Shown here piece after piece: positions 35,701 to 46,400 of a stretch of 64,000 bases of DNA (the stretch's first letter is position 1; the number at the start of each line of letters is the position of its first letter). The stretch covers positions 240,602-304,601 of the forward strand of contig CAJNDT010001890.1 of the NCBI GenBank assembly GCA_905221615.1, given 5' to 3'. Position numbers and translations under genes: made by a program. Source of the stretch: Symbiodinium sp. CCMP2592. Taxonomy: Eukaryota > Sar > Dinophyceae > Suessiales > Symbiodiniaceae. Below the pieces are notes generated by a model that ran no database searches, was not told the origin of the DNA, and saw only the letters and a list, made by a program, of their open reading frames with translations.

Positions 35701-36389
35701 TCGAGAAGAGTGTCATGAAACCGCTATCCGGCTTTCTCAAGGCTGCAAAAAAATTAGTCTTATCAGGACCTTATAGGAACATTATCAACCTTTGTTTTTA
35801 TATATTTTTGCACATCATCGGATTGTGCCGATCCCTTGCTGAAGGAGCATGCTCAAAGTCCGCGCGGGGCCTTCTCATTTGCGAGTTACGAAAAATTCTC
35901 ATGGTAGTTGAGAGAATGAACAATCCCAACACCAGATCTCTCTGCTTCAATAACCGAGCCCGAAAAAGCTTAAACTTTGCAAGGCCCAATCGATCAGGGC
36001 CAAGAAGTGTAAAGTTCTGCCATTGCCTCTCTTAGCAACCCCAGACCTTAAACCCGGAATCCTAAACCCCTAGACCCCAAACCGCTGAACCCTTAAACCC
36101 TAAACCCCTGACCCCAAACCTTACATAAACCCTAAGTCCTAAACCGCAAAATAGCATAGGCAAGCATTATTGCAATAAGGAGTCCCCAAAACCCTAGGGA
36201 TCAAAATAGCCCAAAAGCCCTATACTGCATAGCAGGGTCTTTGGGCCCAAAAGCCTTAATGTATGAGTCCTTGGATCGCTAGGGAAATGGTATAGGTAAT
36301 TATTTCGGCCCCATTATTACACACCCCGACCTGGCCTTCGGGTTCCTGAGGTCCGCAGAGAAACGAATCTGCTCGCCCACGGTCAAGCC
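28008..36389 (-). CDS. ABCG-family ABC transporter, 16 predicted mini-exons (5' and 3' ends missing)
   Basis: Exons in transcript order: 36336-36389, 35086-35146, 34257-34310, 33750-33790, 33242-33278, 32778-32817, 32567-32597, 32297-32313, 31531-31582, 30938-30971, 30472-30521, 30082-30126, 29942-29988, 28632-28697, 28136-28174, 28008-28033. All junctions hold one frame. Motifs in ABCG order: [17 protein letters not shown] signature [13 protein letters not shown]; Walker [15 protein letters not shown]; switch [52 protein letters not shown]; then [12 protein letters not shown] and the linker [11 protein letters not shown]. The MVVHQP...FDD...NPADW set resembles the plant/protist ABCG24/28-like group. 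Such proteins export lipids or other hydrophobic substrates with ATP; the substrate here is unknown. Walker A is not in this stretch and the membrane domain is not securely placed. Donors are a mix of GC, GT and GA; acceptors are AG|G except one (AG|T at 30126). Exons are 17-66 nt, introns about 90-1250 nt. Confidence 0.88.
28718..28826. mobile_element. MITE family C copy in an ABCG intron
   Basis: The cccagagactccaatatccc subtype; lies 21 bp from the exon ending at 28697. Confidence 0.78.
29316..29420. mobile_element. MITE family D copy in an ABCG intron
   Basis: Complete palindrome (tacggttgatgatat to atatcatcaacggta). Confidence 0.8.
29692..29880. repeat. TA microsatellite with short CT tail
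   Basis: Several (TA)n runs broken by GCATATG words, ending in CTCTCTCTGTCTCTCTCTC. Inside the intron between the exons at 29942 and 28697. Confidence 0.95.
30308..30418. mobile_element. MITE family I copy in an ABCG intron
   Basis: Ends ccctaagggttcatgtac and gtacatggacccttaggg; 54 bp from the exon ending the YFQQLGF block. Confidence 0.75.
31110..31208. mobile_element. MITE family E copy in an ABCG intron
   Basis: Ends gtacctttcttagggaatgg and ccattccctagtaaccaaag. The other copy is at 60171. Confidence 0.7.
33811..33940. repeat. 80-bp-spaced duplication beside an ABCG exon
   Basis: ggaatcatcaaagacggata then caggggttt...gggatttgggtt occurs at 33812 and 33892, joined by TTTAGGG-type text. 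It lies 20 bp 5' of the exon with GQRKRVSIG. Confidence 0.8.
34980..35056. repeat. 15-bp tandem repeat
   Basis: About five units of cccttaaaggaa(c) in an ABCG intron. Similar cccttttaaagga words recur at 54912-54976. Confidence 0.8.
35164..35255. mobile_element. palindromic element family M in an ABCG intron
   Basis: Ends ccactatgggctattagacc and ggtctaatagcccatagtgg, about 50-bp loop; 17 bp from the exon at 35086-35146. Single copy. Confidence 0.65.
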
Positions 36390-36724
36390 CTGACGGCAGA
36401 GACACTCTTGTGCTTTACGGTTGCAGGTTTAGGGCTAAGGATTCAGGGGTTTGGATTAGGTGTGCTTTACGGTTGAAGTTTAGGGCTAAGGATTTAGGGT
36501 TTAGGATTCGGGATTTAGGGTACAAACTTCAGGGTTTGGGGTCAAGGATTTCGCCTCGCGACTAGCCAGAAACCTTGACAGACCGTCCAAATCCACATAA
36601 TATACTCACATAGACTCGTAGAGCCAACATACAACACCGTACCACCCTGAACTAATCTTACACCCCGAAAAAAACCCTAAACCCTGAACCCTAAACTCCT
36701 AGACCCTGAGCCCATGCTTTTTCC

Positions 36725-36793
36725 TCAGGCCAGCTGTGACTCGAGCGACTTCAGATCGTCACCCAGAGCGGCGAGAACAACCGGAGGCGGGTC
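36725..36793 (-). CDS. candidate terminal exon of gene W
   Basis: A phase-0 segment after CGGAG|GAC reading DPPPVVLAALGDDLKSLESQ then LA and TGA. It could instead splice at CTG|GCCTGA (GC donor). It lies only about 340 bp 5' of the first ABCG exon at 36389, which makes a complete ABCG 5' end in between impossible. A candidate exon at 37275-37320 (GLALRAGIPGPHELE) may precede it, but its phase does not match. Confidence 0.45.
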   Translation of the reverse strand, partial: DPPPVVLAALGDDLKSLESQLA

Positions 36794-37356
36794 CTCCGTA
36801 GTCTGAGGCTTGGGGTCATGTAAGGCTCGATCTTCGGGTTCATAGACATAGGGTTCCCTTTAAGGGTACTATGGGGTTCTATAATAGGGTCCCCTTTAAG
36901 GGTACTATAGGGTTCATATATAAAAAATTAAGGTTTTAAGTTCCTGTAAGGCTTATAAGGGGTTCCTTTTCGTGGGCTTTCAGGGGTAAAGCATAGTCTA
37001 GAGTCTCTATAGTATCCGGGCCTTGGGGTGTTCAGGCTCCTCTACAGGGTTCCACGCATAAGGGCCGATTTCGCCAGGGCTCCACAAGGCGAGGCGTTGG
37101 AGGGTGTTCTACGGCCTGTGGTTCTAAGGCGCGAAGATTCACCTTGTGTATGGGTAGTTCTTTTGTTCATCCTCTTTGAGGTCCTTGTGCTATTAAGGGT
37201 GCCGTATTAGTTTGGGGACCTAAAACGAGAGTGTAAGAGGATCCCTGGTATGCCCTAAACCCTAAACCCTAAACCCTCAAGTTCGTGGGGACCCGGTATG
37301 CCCGCACGAAGCGCCAAGCCCTGAACTCTGAATCCTCTGCCCAAGGCCTCCATGTG

Positions 37357-37496
37357 CCCAGACCTTCCAAAATCCCTTAATTAAGGAATATACCTTAAAT
37401 TATAATAGGATCCCTAATATGATTTTTATATTATAATAGGATCCCTAATATGATTTAAGGTATATTCCTTAATTAAAGGATTTGGGAAGGTCTGGG
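37357..37496. mobile_element. MITE family C copy with internal duplication
   Basis: Ends as in 25554, but the middle aggatccctaatatgattt segment is tandemly doubled, making it about 35 bp longer than its relatives. Confidence 0.75.
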
Positions 37497-37568
37497 TGCC
37501 CCAACCCGCAGTCCCTATACCCTACGTCTTATCGGCTCGAGGCCAGGAAGCTCTCGGGGGGGGAATAA

Positions 37569-37732
37569 TACTGTTGATGATACAAATCCTGCATTACCTT
37601 AAGGACCCTAACCTATGGGAGTTATGGTTTAAGGAAAAGGGACCCTAAACCCTAAACCCTAAACCCTAACCTATGGGAATTATGGCATATTCCTCATTAT
37701 GGGGTGATGCAGGATTTATATCATCAACCGTA
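37569..37732. mobile_element. MITE family D copy enlarged by CCCTAAA units
   Basis: The core cctatggga(g/a)ttatgg is duplicated, and between the copies stand three CCCTAAA units grown from the element's own ggaccctaa. Outer ends are intact. Confidence 0.78.
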
Positions 37733-37756
37733 GCGTTGGCTAGGGGCTTCAGATGT

Positions 37757-37859
37757 GGGAGTTTCCGAAAATAGGGGACCCTCACATAGTACCCTAGATG
37801 TTAGGATCCTTATTATAAGGACCCCCAAATAAGGTACCCTTAATTTTCGGAAACTCCCA
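37757..37859. mobile_element. MITE family F copy
   Basis: Best-preserved family F copy: gggagtttccgaaaatagg and taattttcggaaactccc, centre ggatccttattataagga. Confidence 0.8.
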
Positions 37860-38203
37860 TTGAGCGTTGGGATGTCGGGCTCGAGGTAGCAAGGGGCTAT
37901 CTCAGCAATGTGCGGCTTGAGAAGTTCAGGCTTGTGGCTTTGCTTTGGTGATGGAATGTCAGGAGATGTTGCTTCAAGAAGCCATCAGAATGAAGTCATG
38001 GATACGAACATGCGTATACACTCGAGACCCCATATATTGGAGCAACCTGATTTTTGACTTCGATGTTGCGCGGGAGCTATTTCCAATTGCTCCATGCTCT
38101 CTCGGTGGCGAACCGGACCCTAAATCCTAAACCTTATAAGTCTGACCCTAAACCTTAAAACTTGAAGCCCTAAACGCTGAACCCTGAACCATCTGCCGTG
38201 CAC

Positions 38204-39293
38204 CTCATGCGCAGCCCCGAAAATGACGTCCAAGATCCTTGGATGACATGCATGATGGGGAGCCGGGCGGAGTTGAAAAGACACCGCAGCAATCACCTTG
38301 AAATTCAAAGTTTAGGGCTTAATACTTAAGGCTTTAGAGATTAGGGGTTTCAAGCTGCAACAGACTGAGCAGACAGGGTGCTTGTTCGAGAAAGCCTTCA
38401 TCACGCGCCGGAGAACCGAGCTAAACTTGGGCATCTGGAAATGCCTTCGCCGTGGGGTTTTGGGCTTCGGGCTTTGAGTTTCGGATTCAGGATTTACGGT
38501 TTAGGGTTTATATAGGGTTTAGGGTTTAGGGGTTCAGGGTTTAGGGTTTAGGGGTCTTGGGGCTATTATGTCTACGAGTTTCCAATCCTGTTAGGGCTTG
38601 CAGTCAAGGGTTTGGGATTACGGCCACCCGGTCACCCTCCCTCGCTATGTAAAGTTTTCTGCAGTCTATTGAACCATAATACTCAATAAGAACACTCAAA
38701 ATAGTATTGTGGTATAACGGGGTACAAGGTTATACCACATACATAGTAAGGTTATCGAAGCCGTTACTGTGCTATAGCCATACATAAAAGGAAGGCCCAC
38801 AAATACTACTGGAAGCTATTTTAGGCCCTGGTGCGACCAAAATCATGCGATGTATCCTAAGCCCTAAACCCCTAAACCCTTGAAAGCAAAACCCTGAACC
38901 CTAAACCCCTAAACCTAAACCCAAAATCAACGTGGGATGCATCGATGCAGTATGGGTCAGAGCCTGCCGACAGGCTCTGCAGTGTAGACAAAAGAGCAAG
39001 AATTCTAGTAAGAGTCATGATAAGGCAGTATATAATGGTAGAAACCATCTTAAGATAGACATACATAGTAGTAAGAACAATATAAGTGTAATGATAATAG
39101 CAGTAGTTGTAAGACATATTCAAGTTAGTAGTAATAAAGCTCATGACTGTTCTGACAACCATGCTGTCGATGCATACCAATCGCTGGTGCTGAGTCTCCG
39201 GCACACTCAAGTGCACCTCATCACCTGCGAATGTGGGTTGAATGCGGAGCTTCACCCGTTCCCATGTCCAGTGGCATCTCAATGTGTCGAATT
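38204..39293 (-). CDS. gene W, unidentified, two predicted exons
   Basis: Exon 39178-39293 begins after ATCAG|AATTC and reads FDTLRCHWTWERVKLRIQP then TFAGDEVHLSVPETQHQRL. It ends at a good TTG|GTATGC donor in phase 0. Exon 38204-38296 starts in phase 0 after CAAG|G and reads VIAAVSFQLRPAPHHACH then PRILDVIFGAAHE, to GAG|GTGCAC. Both are well formed. A further upstream piece at 40.13-40.24 kb (FDLLRHKVILPDHLWQ) may belong. No family recognised. The plus strand of the second exon is also open, so orientation rests on the splice edges and on the neighbouring exon. Confidence 0.45.
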
Positions 39294-39345
39294 CTGATGA
39301 GACCAGGGTACCTAGTCTATCGCTCTCTTTAACTGAAGTTTGCTT

Positions 39346-39352
<7 letters not shown>

Positions 39353-39389
<37 letters not shown>
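39353..39389. repeat. CT microsatellite
   Basis: About 18 TC units, followed by ATG/GGATG-rich text to 39470. The 195-codon frame across it is a repeat artefact apart from the gene W exon. Confidence 0.95.
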
Positions 39390-39395
<6 letters not shown>

Positions 39396-40254
39396 GCACA
39401 CAGAGAGATAAGTATGTATGTACGGATGTGTGCATGCATCGGTGGATGGATGCATGCATGGATGGCTGGATTCATATATGTATGTGTGTCTATATGTACA
39501 CAAACATGTACAGGTTGAGAGCATGTGCGCAGGATTATGTTTATGACCATACACTTGTTTTAGAAGTGTATGTTTGCGAACATACACTTGTTTGCTTACA
39601 TTTGGTGTAGGGGGGCGAAGCACATGCACAATGCTTGAAGAGCTCCGGGCTGTTCACTGTGCTCGAGTTTTCGGGGATCGCCTTCTTCGCGTGGTTTGTG
39701 CCTCCCTCCCTCCCTCCCTCCCCGGATGGTTCAAGCAGACCCAGGTAAATCATAATGCTTGAACCCGAAATCCCCAACTCCAACACCCTAAACCCTTAAC
39801 CTGTGACCCCGACGCCTTGCACTAATAACCCTGCAATCCTGGAGGCCCAAAGAATCCGTTCAGGTGCCTTTTGGGGGACCCTGTATATGAGGTATATACA
39901 CGATTAGAGGAACCCGCCAGCCTTCGAAGCGACACTCCACTTCGAGGTGACGAACCAGCAGTGTCCGCATGTGAGTCACATCGAAAAGTGGACTGTAGAA
40001 CCATTCCTGGGATTTAAAGAGGGCTTGGGGTTCATAAGGGTTTTAAGAGGATTTCTGGTATAGGGTTTAAGATGGTTGAGGGTTTGGATCTACATCTTGA
40101 TTACGGCATGTACCTCAAAGTTTCGGGTTGGGGGGGATGGCTCGCTGGGCAATGCTTTGCTGAGGTGGCACGGCGGTAGCTTGCCACAAATGGTCAGGCA
40201 AAATAACCTTGTGCCGCAGCAAATCGAAAGAACAGAAGCTCCCGGAAACCCTAC

Positions 40255-40355
40255 CTGAACCTGCCAAAACCTACTTTTTTGTAGTATCCTTATAAAACCC
40301 ATATTAGGGTTACAATAAGAACCTACAAAAAAAGTAGGGTTTGGTAGTTTAAAGT
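40255..40355. mobile_element. MITE family L copy
   Basis: Ends cctgccaaaacctacttttt and aaaagtagggtttggtag. Confidence 0.72.
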
Positions 40356-40724
40356 AAACCCTAAACTGCCAAGCTGCCATAGGGAAGTGGCCCATCTCCG
40401 AACATGACACACGAAAGGTTGGGTGCGGCTCACCTCAACTCGGGTCGCTCTCTGCTGATTTCGGTTTAGGCTTTGGGGCTTTGGGTTCTGATTTCAAGGT
40501 GGCAGCCATGAAGTCTTTATGACAGGACCGTGGATGTGCTTTCTTCCATGATTCGATCAAGGCTTACAGTCGGTTTAGGGTTTAGGGTTTAGGGTTTAGG
40601 GTTCGCCTGATCACAAATATCTCTGCTACGGGTACATAGTAACTGGCATAGGGGCCTCAGTTTCTGAAAAAGGGTTTTGCTTTACTGCATCACGGGGACA
40701 ATATTAGTAGTCAGGCCCTTCTAC

Positions 40725-40829
40725 CAGACCTTCCAAAACCCCTTAATTAAGGAATATACCTTAAATCATATTAGGGACCCTACTATATTTTAAGGTATAT
40801 TCCTTAATTAAGGGGTTTTGGAAGGTCTA
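40725..40829. mobile_element. MITE family C copy
   Basis: Near-perfect palindrome with agaccttccaaaacccctta at both ends. Confidence 0.82.
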
Positions 40830-40861
40830 CTGTTGCTGCCAAAGTGCGACTTGCAGTCACG

Positions 40862-40934
40862 TCAAAAGACAACGGCGGAAACGATGCGGTTCCAAAGCAA
40901 CCTGGGCGTCAGGTCGGACAGAATCTTGCGAACC
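40862..40934 (-). CDS. candidate terminal exon, perhaps gene X
   Basis: After AATAG|G the minus strand reads VRKILSDLTPRLLWNRIV then SAVVF and TGA. It sits between two MITEs. It is the first plausible stop downstream of the gene X exons. The exon before it is not established; an open stretch at about 41740-41857 (MVALAMLSAQFEPERDFK) is a candidate. Confidence 0.45.
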
Positions 40935-40960
40935 CTATTCAATTCCTCCAGTTACCTAAA

Positions 40961-41066
40961 TACGGTTGATGATATAAATCCTGCATTACCCATAATAAGG
41001 AATATACCATAAATTCCCATAGTCTAGGGTCCTTGAGGCAATGCAGGATTTATACCATCAACCGTC
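40961..41066. mobile_element. MITE family D copy
   Basis: Complete, tacggttgatgatataaatc to ataccatcaaccgt. Confidence 0.8.
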
Positions 41067-41513
41067 AGGTGCACGATCACCGTGACATTCACTTCCTTCT
41101 TCGCCGCTATCATTTCCAGTGCCATCACCACCACCCCCCATCAACCATGAACATGAGCGCAATCAGCGTCCTCTCCTCGCCGTCGGCCAAGATTGGCCAT
41201 TGAAGGTTACCATCACCCACAACATCATCATCACTGACATCATCACCATCGACCATCTAAGTATTCCTGCTTCTGACTGCTATCAATGTCCTTGTCCAGT
41301 TCACCCGGAAGAAACGTACGCTATCCTCAGGGCACAAGACTGTCGAACACCACGTGGGAAGCTGATACTGTACTACACATCAAAGCTACGTCGACTTTGT
41401 CTCCTGACACCGCATCTCTTAGGTAACCTTATGTCCCTTCATCCCAAAAGCCTGGCACCCCCCTTGGGAGACCCGGCCGTAAGTAAGTCATGCAGCCCCT
41501 TGGATCCTGATAG

Positions 41514-41617
41514 TGTAGGAACCTGATTCAGAAACCTTGGGTCTTTATCGGGGTTCCTTTTTTGAATCCTATTATTTTGGGGTTAGAGGCCCAGCGTTTC
41601 TTAATCAGGTTCCTACA
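41514..41617. mobile_element. palindromic element family Q
   Basis: Ends tgtaggaacctgattcagaa and gtttcttaatcaggttccta then ca. Single copy. Confidence 0.6.
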
Positions 41618-42667
41618 TGAGTATGCTGCGACCCCGAGGCCGAGACCCCTGCTATGTGACCATGTTGAGCCCAGCTGATGCTTAAGTTGAGCCGGGTGGC
41701 CACAACATCGCAGTGGCAGGTGGATGTCAATCACCTTAGGGATTCCGCTTCGGGTTTTGAAATCACGTTCGGGTTCGAACTGAGCCGACAGCATCGCAAG
41801 TGCCACCATGGCGCTTAAAGAGAACTTGCAACAGCAATCCCTAATGCAGCATTTCACAGCAAGCAGGCAGTTGTAGGGCCCCTTGGGTAGCAGTTCGCCA
41901 CGATAGCTTCACGCTTCCGCCTCCAGGTGCAAAACCTTAAACCACATGAAGCCCTACATGTTTTCAAAGACCTCTGTCCTGCCAGCAGAGACCCAAAACA
42001 GCGACGGAGCACCTGGCAGTCCAAGCCCTGCATACCCAAGAAACCTTCCCGGAGCACTCATCAACCTCCCAAAACCCTGAGCCCAAAACGTGCATCCCTA
42101 GACACCCTACGTCAACTCCACACACCCTAAACCCCACAACCTAAACCCCTACACCCTGAACCCCTAAACCCTATAAACACCATACCCTAAACCCTGAATC
42201 AGAAATCCGATGCAATTGCTGCCCTGCCGCCCTCGCTTTGAACGAAGTGTCCCAAAAGCTTGGAACCTGCCGGGGGCAGAAGCCTACCGAAGGTGTTGAT
42301 AATGGAGGGGCCTTAATGGTTCGAGTAGGGCCTAGGGTTCCTTTGAAGGGTTCTTCAAAAGGGTTCGAAAAGGGGGTAATGTTATGGGGTTATAATGTAA
42401 GGACCGTCCTTGTAAATCTTGTAATGATTAGGATGGGGTTTTGGGGTATATTATGCTGTAAAGATAATAGGGAACTCTAAGGTGCAAATAGGTAGTTGTT
42501 GAAGCTTCTATATCAGAGTCCGGGCTTTACGTCTTGGGGCTCTAAGCACTTTGCACACCAGACCCTACCAGCAACCCGAACCCAAAGGAAGGGCCTTCAC
42601 AACCCACCCTTTAAGGGAACCCCCCAAAAAAATGACCTTATAGGAATCCTTTAACGGAACCCTTATT

Positions 42668-42781
42668 ACAGTAGAAGCCAGAAAGTTGGAACATCATTAT
42701 CCTCCTGCCCTTACAGTAAAGCATAGGGCATGGGGAACGCCACCATGAATCATCCAAAACCTATGTTACAACTTTCTGGGC
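42668..42781. mobile_element. MITE family B copy
   Basis: Ends acagtagaagccagaaagtt and acaactttctggg. Confidence 0.75.
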
Positions 42782-42933
42782 CATTCAGGATGGGCCTCCA
42801 CACAACCCTTATAGCAACTCCTATATAGAACCGTTTATGGGAAGCCTGATTAGGGTTTAGGGTTTAGGGTTTAGCCTGAAATAATCCCTTATCGCAGCCC
42901 GTTAACCGAGGCCTGAACAGAAAATCCTCAGTC

Positions 42934-43042
42934 CCCAGAGACTCCAATATCCCTTAATTAAGGAATATTCCTTAAATCATAAAAAGAATCCTATTATAAT
43001 TTATGGTATATCCCTTAATTAAGGGATATTGGAGTCTCTGGG
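42934..43042. mobile_element. MITE family C copy
   Basis: The cccagagactccaatatccc subtype, both arms intact. Confidence 0.8.
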
Positions 43043-43459
43043 TCGCATGGGCCTCCTGAGCACTGCCATTCTTCACCCAAGGTCGCCCTTTTGCGTCTGC
43101 CCAAACCTGGAGTCAAAGCGAATCGGAAAGGGTTTAGGGGTTTCGGGGTGTAGGGCTTTCGGGGCTAAGGGGTATAGGGCTTTCGGGGTTTAAGGATTTT
43201 AGCGGTTAAGTAGGAGTTTTGGGATTCCGGGTAAGGAGTCCTGATTTTTGAAGGGGTTTAGGCTTTAGGTTTGAATGGTCTGGAGGGGTTAGGGTTGTGG
43301 GTTTGGGGGTTTTAACAGTCTAGAGCTTACTGACATGGGCTTGGAAAGTTACGGTCCGGAACTCATGTTAGCCACACATCCGACTTATGGGTCGTTACCA
43401 GTTTGGGACCCTGTATTACTTGAGGGGGGCGAGCGCCAATGGCAATGCAGCGTTGGCAC

Positions 43460-46400
43460 CAGCTTCCCGGATTTCGCCACGAAGAAGGTGACCTGCGGTG
43501 CAGGCTTGCTTGCTAGCAGTTTGCAGCTTGAGGCCAACTCCAAACCAAGATCATATGAAGTCACAAAATACCAAGAGATAGACCCTACAATCAAATTGTA
43601 GCCGCATTTATGTTGCCGCATCATGATGTTATTATTGGGTCTGAAACCGAAAGTTCATTCACCCAACGGAAACACTAGGTCATAAGGTCTAGGCAGATTC
43701 CCTTATTCATCGCCCTAACTGCACAAAAACCTTAAAACCCGAATGCCTAAAATATACCCACAAACCCTACAACATACGAGGTTATTGTAGCCCTTTGTTT
43801 AAAGGCATAAAACACAAGGTATTTTGGATTCATAGCTAAACCCTTGACAGGCAGATACCCCGTCAACGCCAGGCTCGCAATGACCAAACCCCTCATCCCA
43901 GCGAAACCAAGCCTGTCTTGGCATACCCGATACCCTCTTTCAGAACTTAAAGACTCATGCAGGGAAATCATAATAAGGAGCGCCAATCTGGTAGTAGGAT
44001 TGATCTAACTTAAGTATCTTGAATCCCTACCCCCGCCCCCCCAACCCCCAGAGTTGGAAGTATCCCGAACTAACCCCAAACCCAGCCCTACCAAAACCTG
44101 TCCCACACCATATAGTATACTCCGAGTCCGTCATAAGACTCTATTCCTGCAACCTACCGAACCCTTACAAATCCCTTGAAGAGCCCGAGCTCTTCCTTAA
44201 GAGTGAAGTTAGCCCTAAAAGGGTTTAAGGCTCATAAACCACATAAGGATTCAGACTAGTATAACGGTATAAGGGTATATAGTGCCCCTACTTTTCACCC
44301 TAAACCCTAAACTCCAAAACCCTTAACCCCAAAACCCTTAACCCCAAAACCCTGAAGCCCTAAACCGGAAAAAGAGGTTGCCCCGGCCTCCAGGCGGTGA
44401 CCCTCCATTTCCTGCAGCCGCAGTGCGAGGCGTTGGGAGTTCAACTCCTCCAATCCTCGGGGTCTTTAGCGGTTCTCCAGGGCATGAGGCTCTATAGGGT
44501 GTAGGGATGTAAGGTTTCCGGGGTTAAGGGTTTCGGATTTTAGCAGCTTAGGCGGGCTACTGGGTTGTGGTTTACTATAGGTTTTAAAGGTTCCAAGAAC
44601 ACTTGCCCACGTTTGGGTATAGACGGTATGGCTAGTTCGGTTTAAGGGGTTTAGCTTGCTTGACTATCAACGACATTTTCTTGCTGGTATACGGGTATAT
44701 AATGCGGGTTCTACCAGGTACCATAAGGTTTGCAGATATTTCCCTTGACGGCTGCGTTCTTCTTTGGAGGTGGGGAAAGGAAAGCCTTTATGCTAATTGA
44801 GGGTTTTGGGGCACTGTAGGCTTCAGGGTCTAAAGGTGGTGGTTTTCGGTCCAAGGTCATCCGTGAAGAGCTGCACGGGGCTTGCTGACGGGGAGGTTGG
44901 CAAACAGCTTTGAAAGCTGACTGGTGTGCAGACCTTCGTGCTCGCCGGGCTCTGGCGGTGAAGATTTTGCAGTACAAGCGTGCTGCCTTCGCTGATTCAC
45001 ACGCCTTCCTTCTTCAGAGTTTGCGGGCGTGATCTTGAGGGTATGATGGGGTGAAGCCGGCGTCATCTTGCCCTACAGACATACCCGCAGGTTGGCAAAC
45101 ACAAGCCTAATGAACAGAAGCGGCTTGTAGGCTGCGTCTCTGCAGATGGTTCTGAAAGAAGCAAGATGCAGCTGAGTTCAATAGCAGCATCTGCTGTAGG
45201 GTTTCAGGTGTACCGTTTATCGCCTCTTCGTGCTGCGGTCAAGCCACGAAAGTCGTACATCGGGCGGTCACGAAACAAGTGGTACCTTGGATTTCAAGAC
45301 GGGGAACTCCCACATCCAAGGAACTGCTGTGACATCCCTGTAAAGCCTTGATAACACACCTAAGCCTTGCAAGCCTTACAAAACCATGCAGAATCCAGAA
45401 AACCATATAAACCCTTGCAAACAGGAAACAAGCGTCGTAAAAGCCTTCGGCCGACCTCCTCAGATTCAATAAAGCGCCTATAAAACCTTGCTTGTATTGA
45501 TCGAAGAGTTCGTGTCATGCTTACCGCTGTCCCAGATAAGCCTTATGCAACCCTTCTAAATCTTAGGCAACCCTTGCCCTAGACAAGCTAGAAAAAGCCT
45601 ATACTTACAAACCCTACTCAAAAGCCCTGCCCAATCCTCACAGGCACGTTTTTGATCAAGCGGCTGGTTCTCGCCGAACCGCCGCCGGATCGCCTTCAGA
45701 TTCCACTGGCCTGGCAAAATGCACCCATGCTCAGTTCATATAGGCGTTTTGATAAACACACTAGTCACAGATCTTGGACATATGATCCTAATTACAGTAT
45801 GAAGCCAAAGGAATAGCACTGGTAAGCATTTAAGCCGCTGCGTGATAATGAACGGTCGTAGAACAATCTGAGTTCATGGACTCCCAACGGATGCTGTAGT
45901 GTTTTGACTCCAAATGCATAGTTTCCGAATAAAACCGTAATGAAGGAACGCTGGAGTCCCAGGAGTTTCGAGACTCTGACGAGGCCCAGGCAGGACCAGC
46001 GATGGCAAAGGACTCCTCCAAATAGCGGCTTTTTGAGAACGGAGGCGGTGCTTAAATCATCGGGGCCTTCAGAATGTTCGCATCAGTCCTTGTATGCGTT
46101 CTACCAGAAGAGTCCGATAATAATTACGGGCTTTAGGCTTTAAGGTTTCATGCGGATTTAACGAGGGTGTGATATAGGGGCCTTCGTATGAGGAAGGTCT
46201 TTTGGGGTATAGTACGTGCCAACTACAGTAAGGAACCGTCCGGAAGAGTATCGCGATCGATTCAGGCTCCTATATAGTATTCACGCTCAGCAGCCTGCTT
46301 GCTGAGTACCCCGGACAAGAAAAAGGCTGAACTTTTTCATTGTGTAGGGCGACGTGAATCTGGACAAGTATAAAGTGCTACCGACTTTGAAAGGAAAACA

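Noticed and set aside
38204-38296. LDVIFGAAHE as a second ABCG NPADF-type motif
   Set aside because: At first it suggested another ABCG copy, but the complete exon reads VIAAVSFQLRP... upstream and lacks NPAD, so the resemblance is probably chance.
38872-39459. Minus-strand frame of 195 codons
   Set aside because: Runs through a CT microsatellite and AT-rich text. Only the part at 39178-39293 has splice-consistent edges and protein-like composition, and I assign that to gene W.
41119-41526. Plus-strand frame of 135 codons
   Set aside because: Low-complexity CATCAT/ATCACC text in its first half, no splice or motif support, and it runs into a palindromic element.
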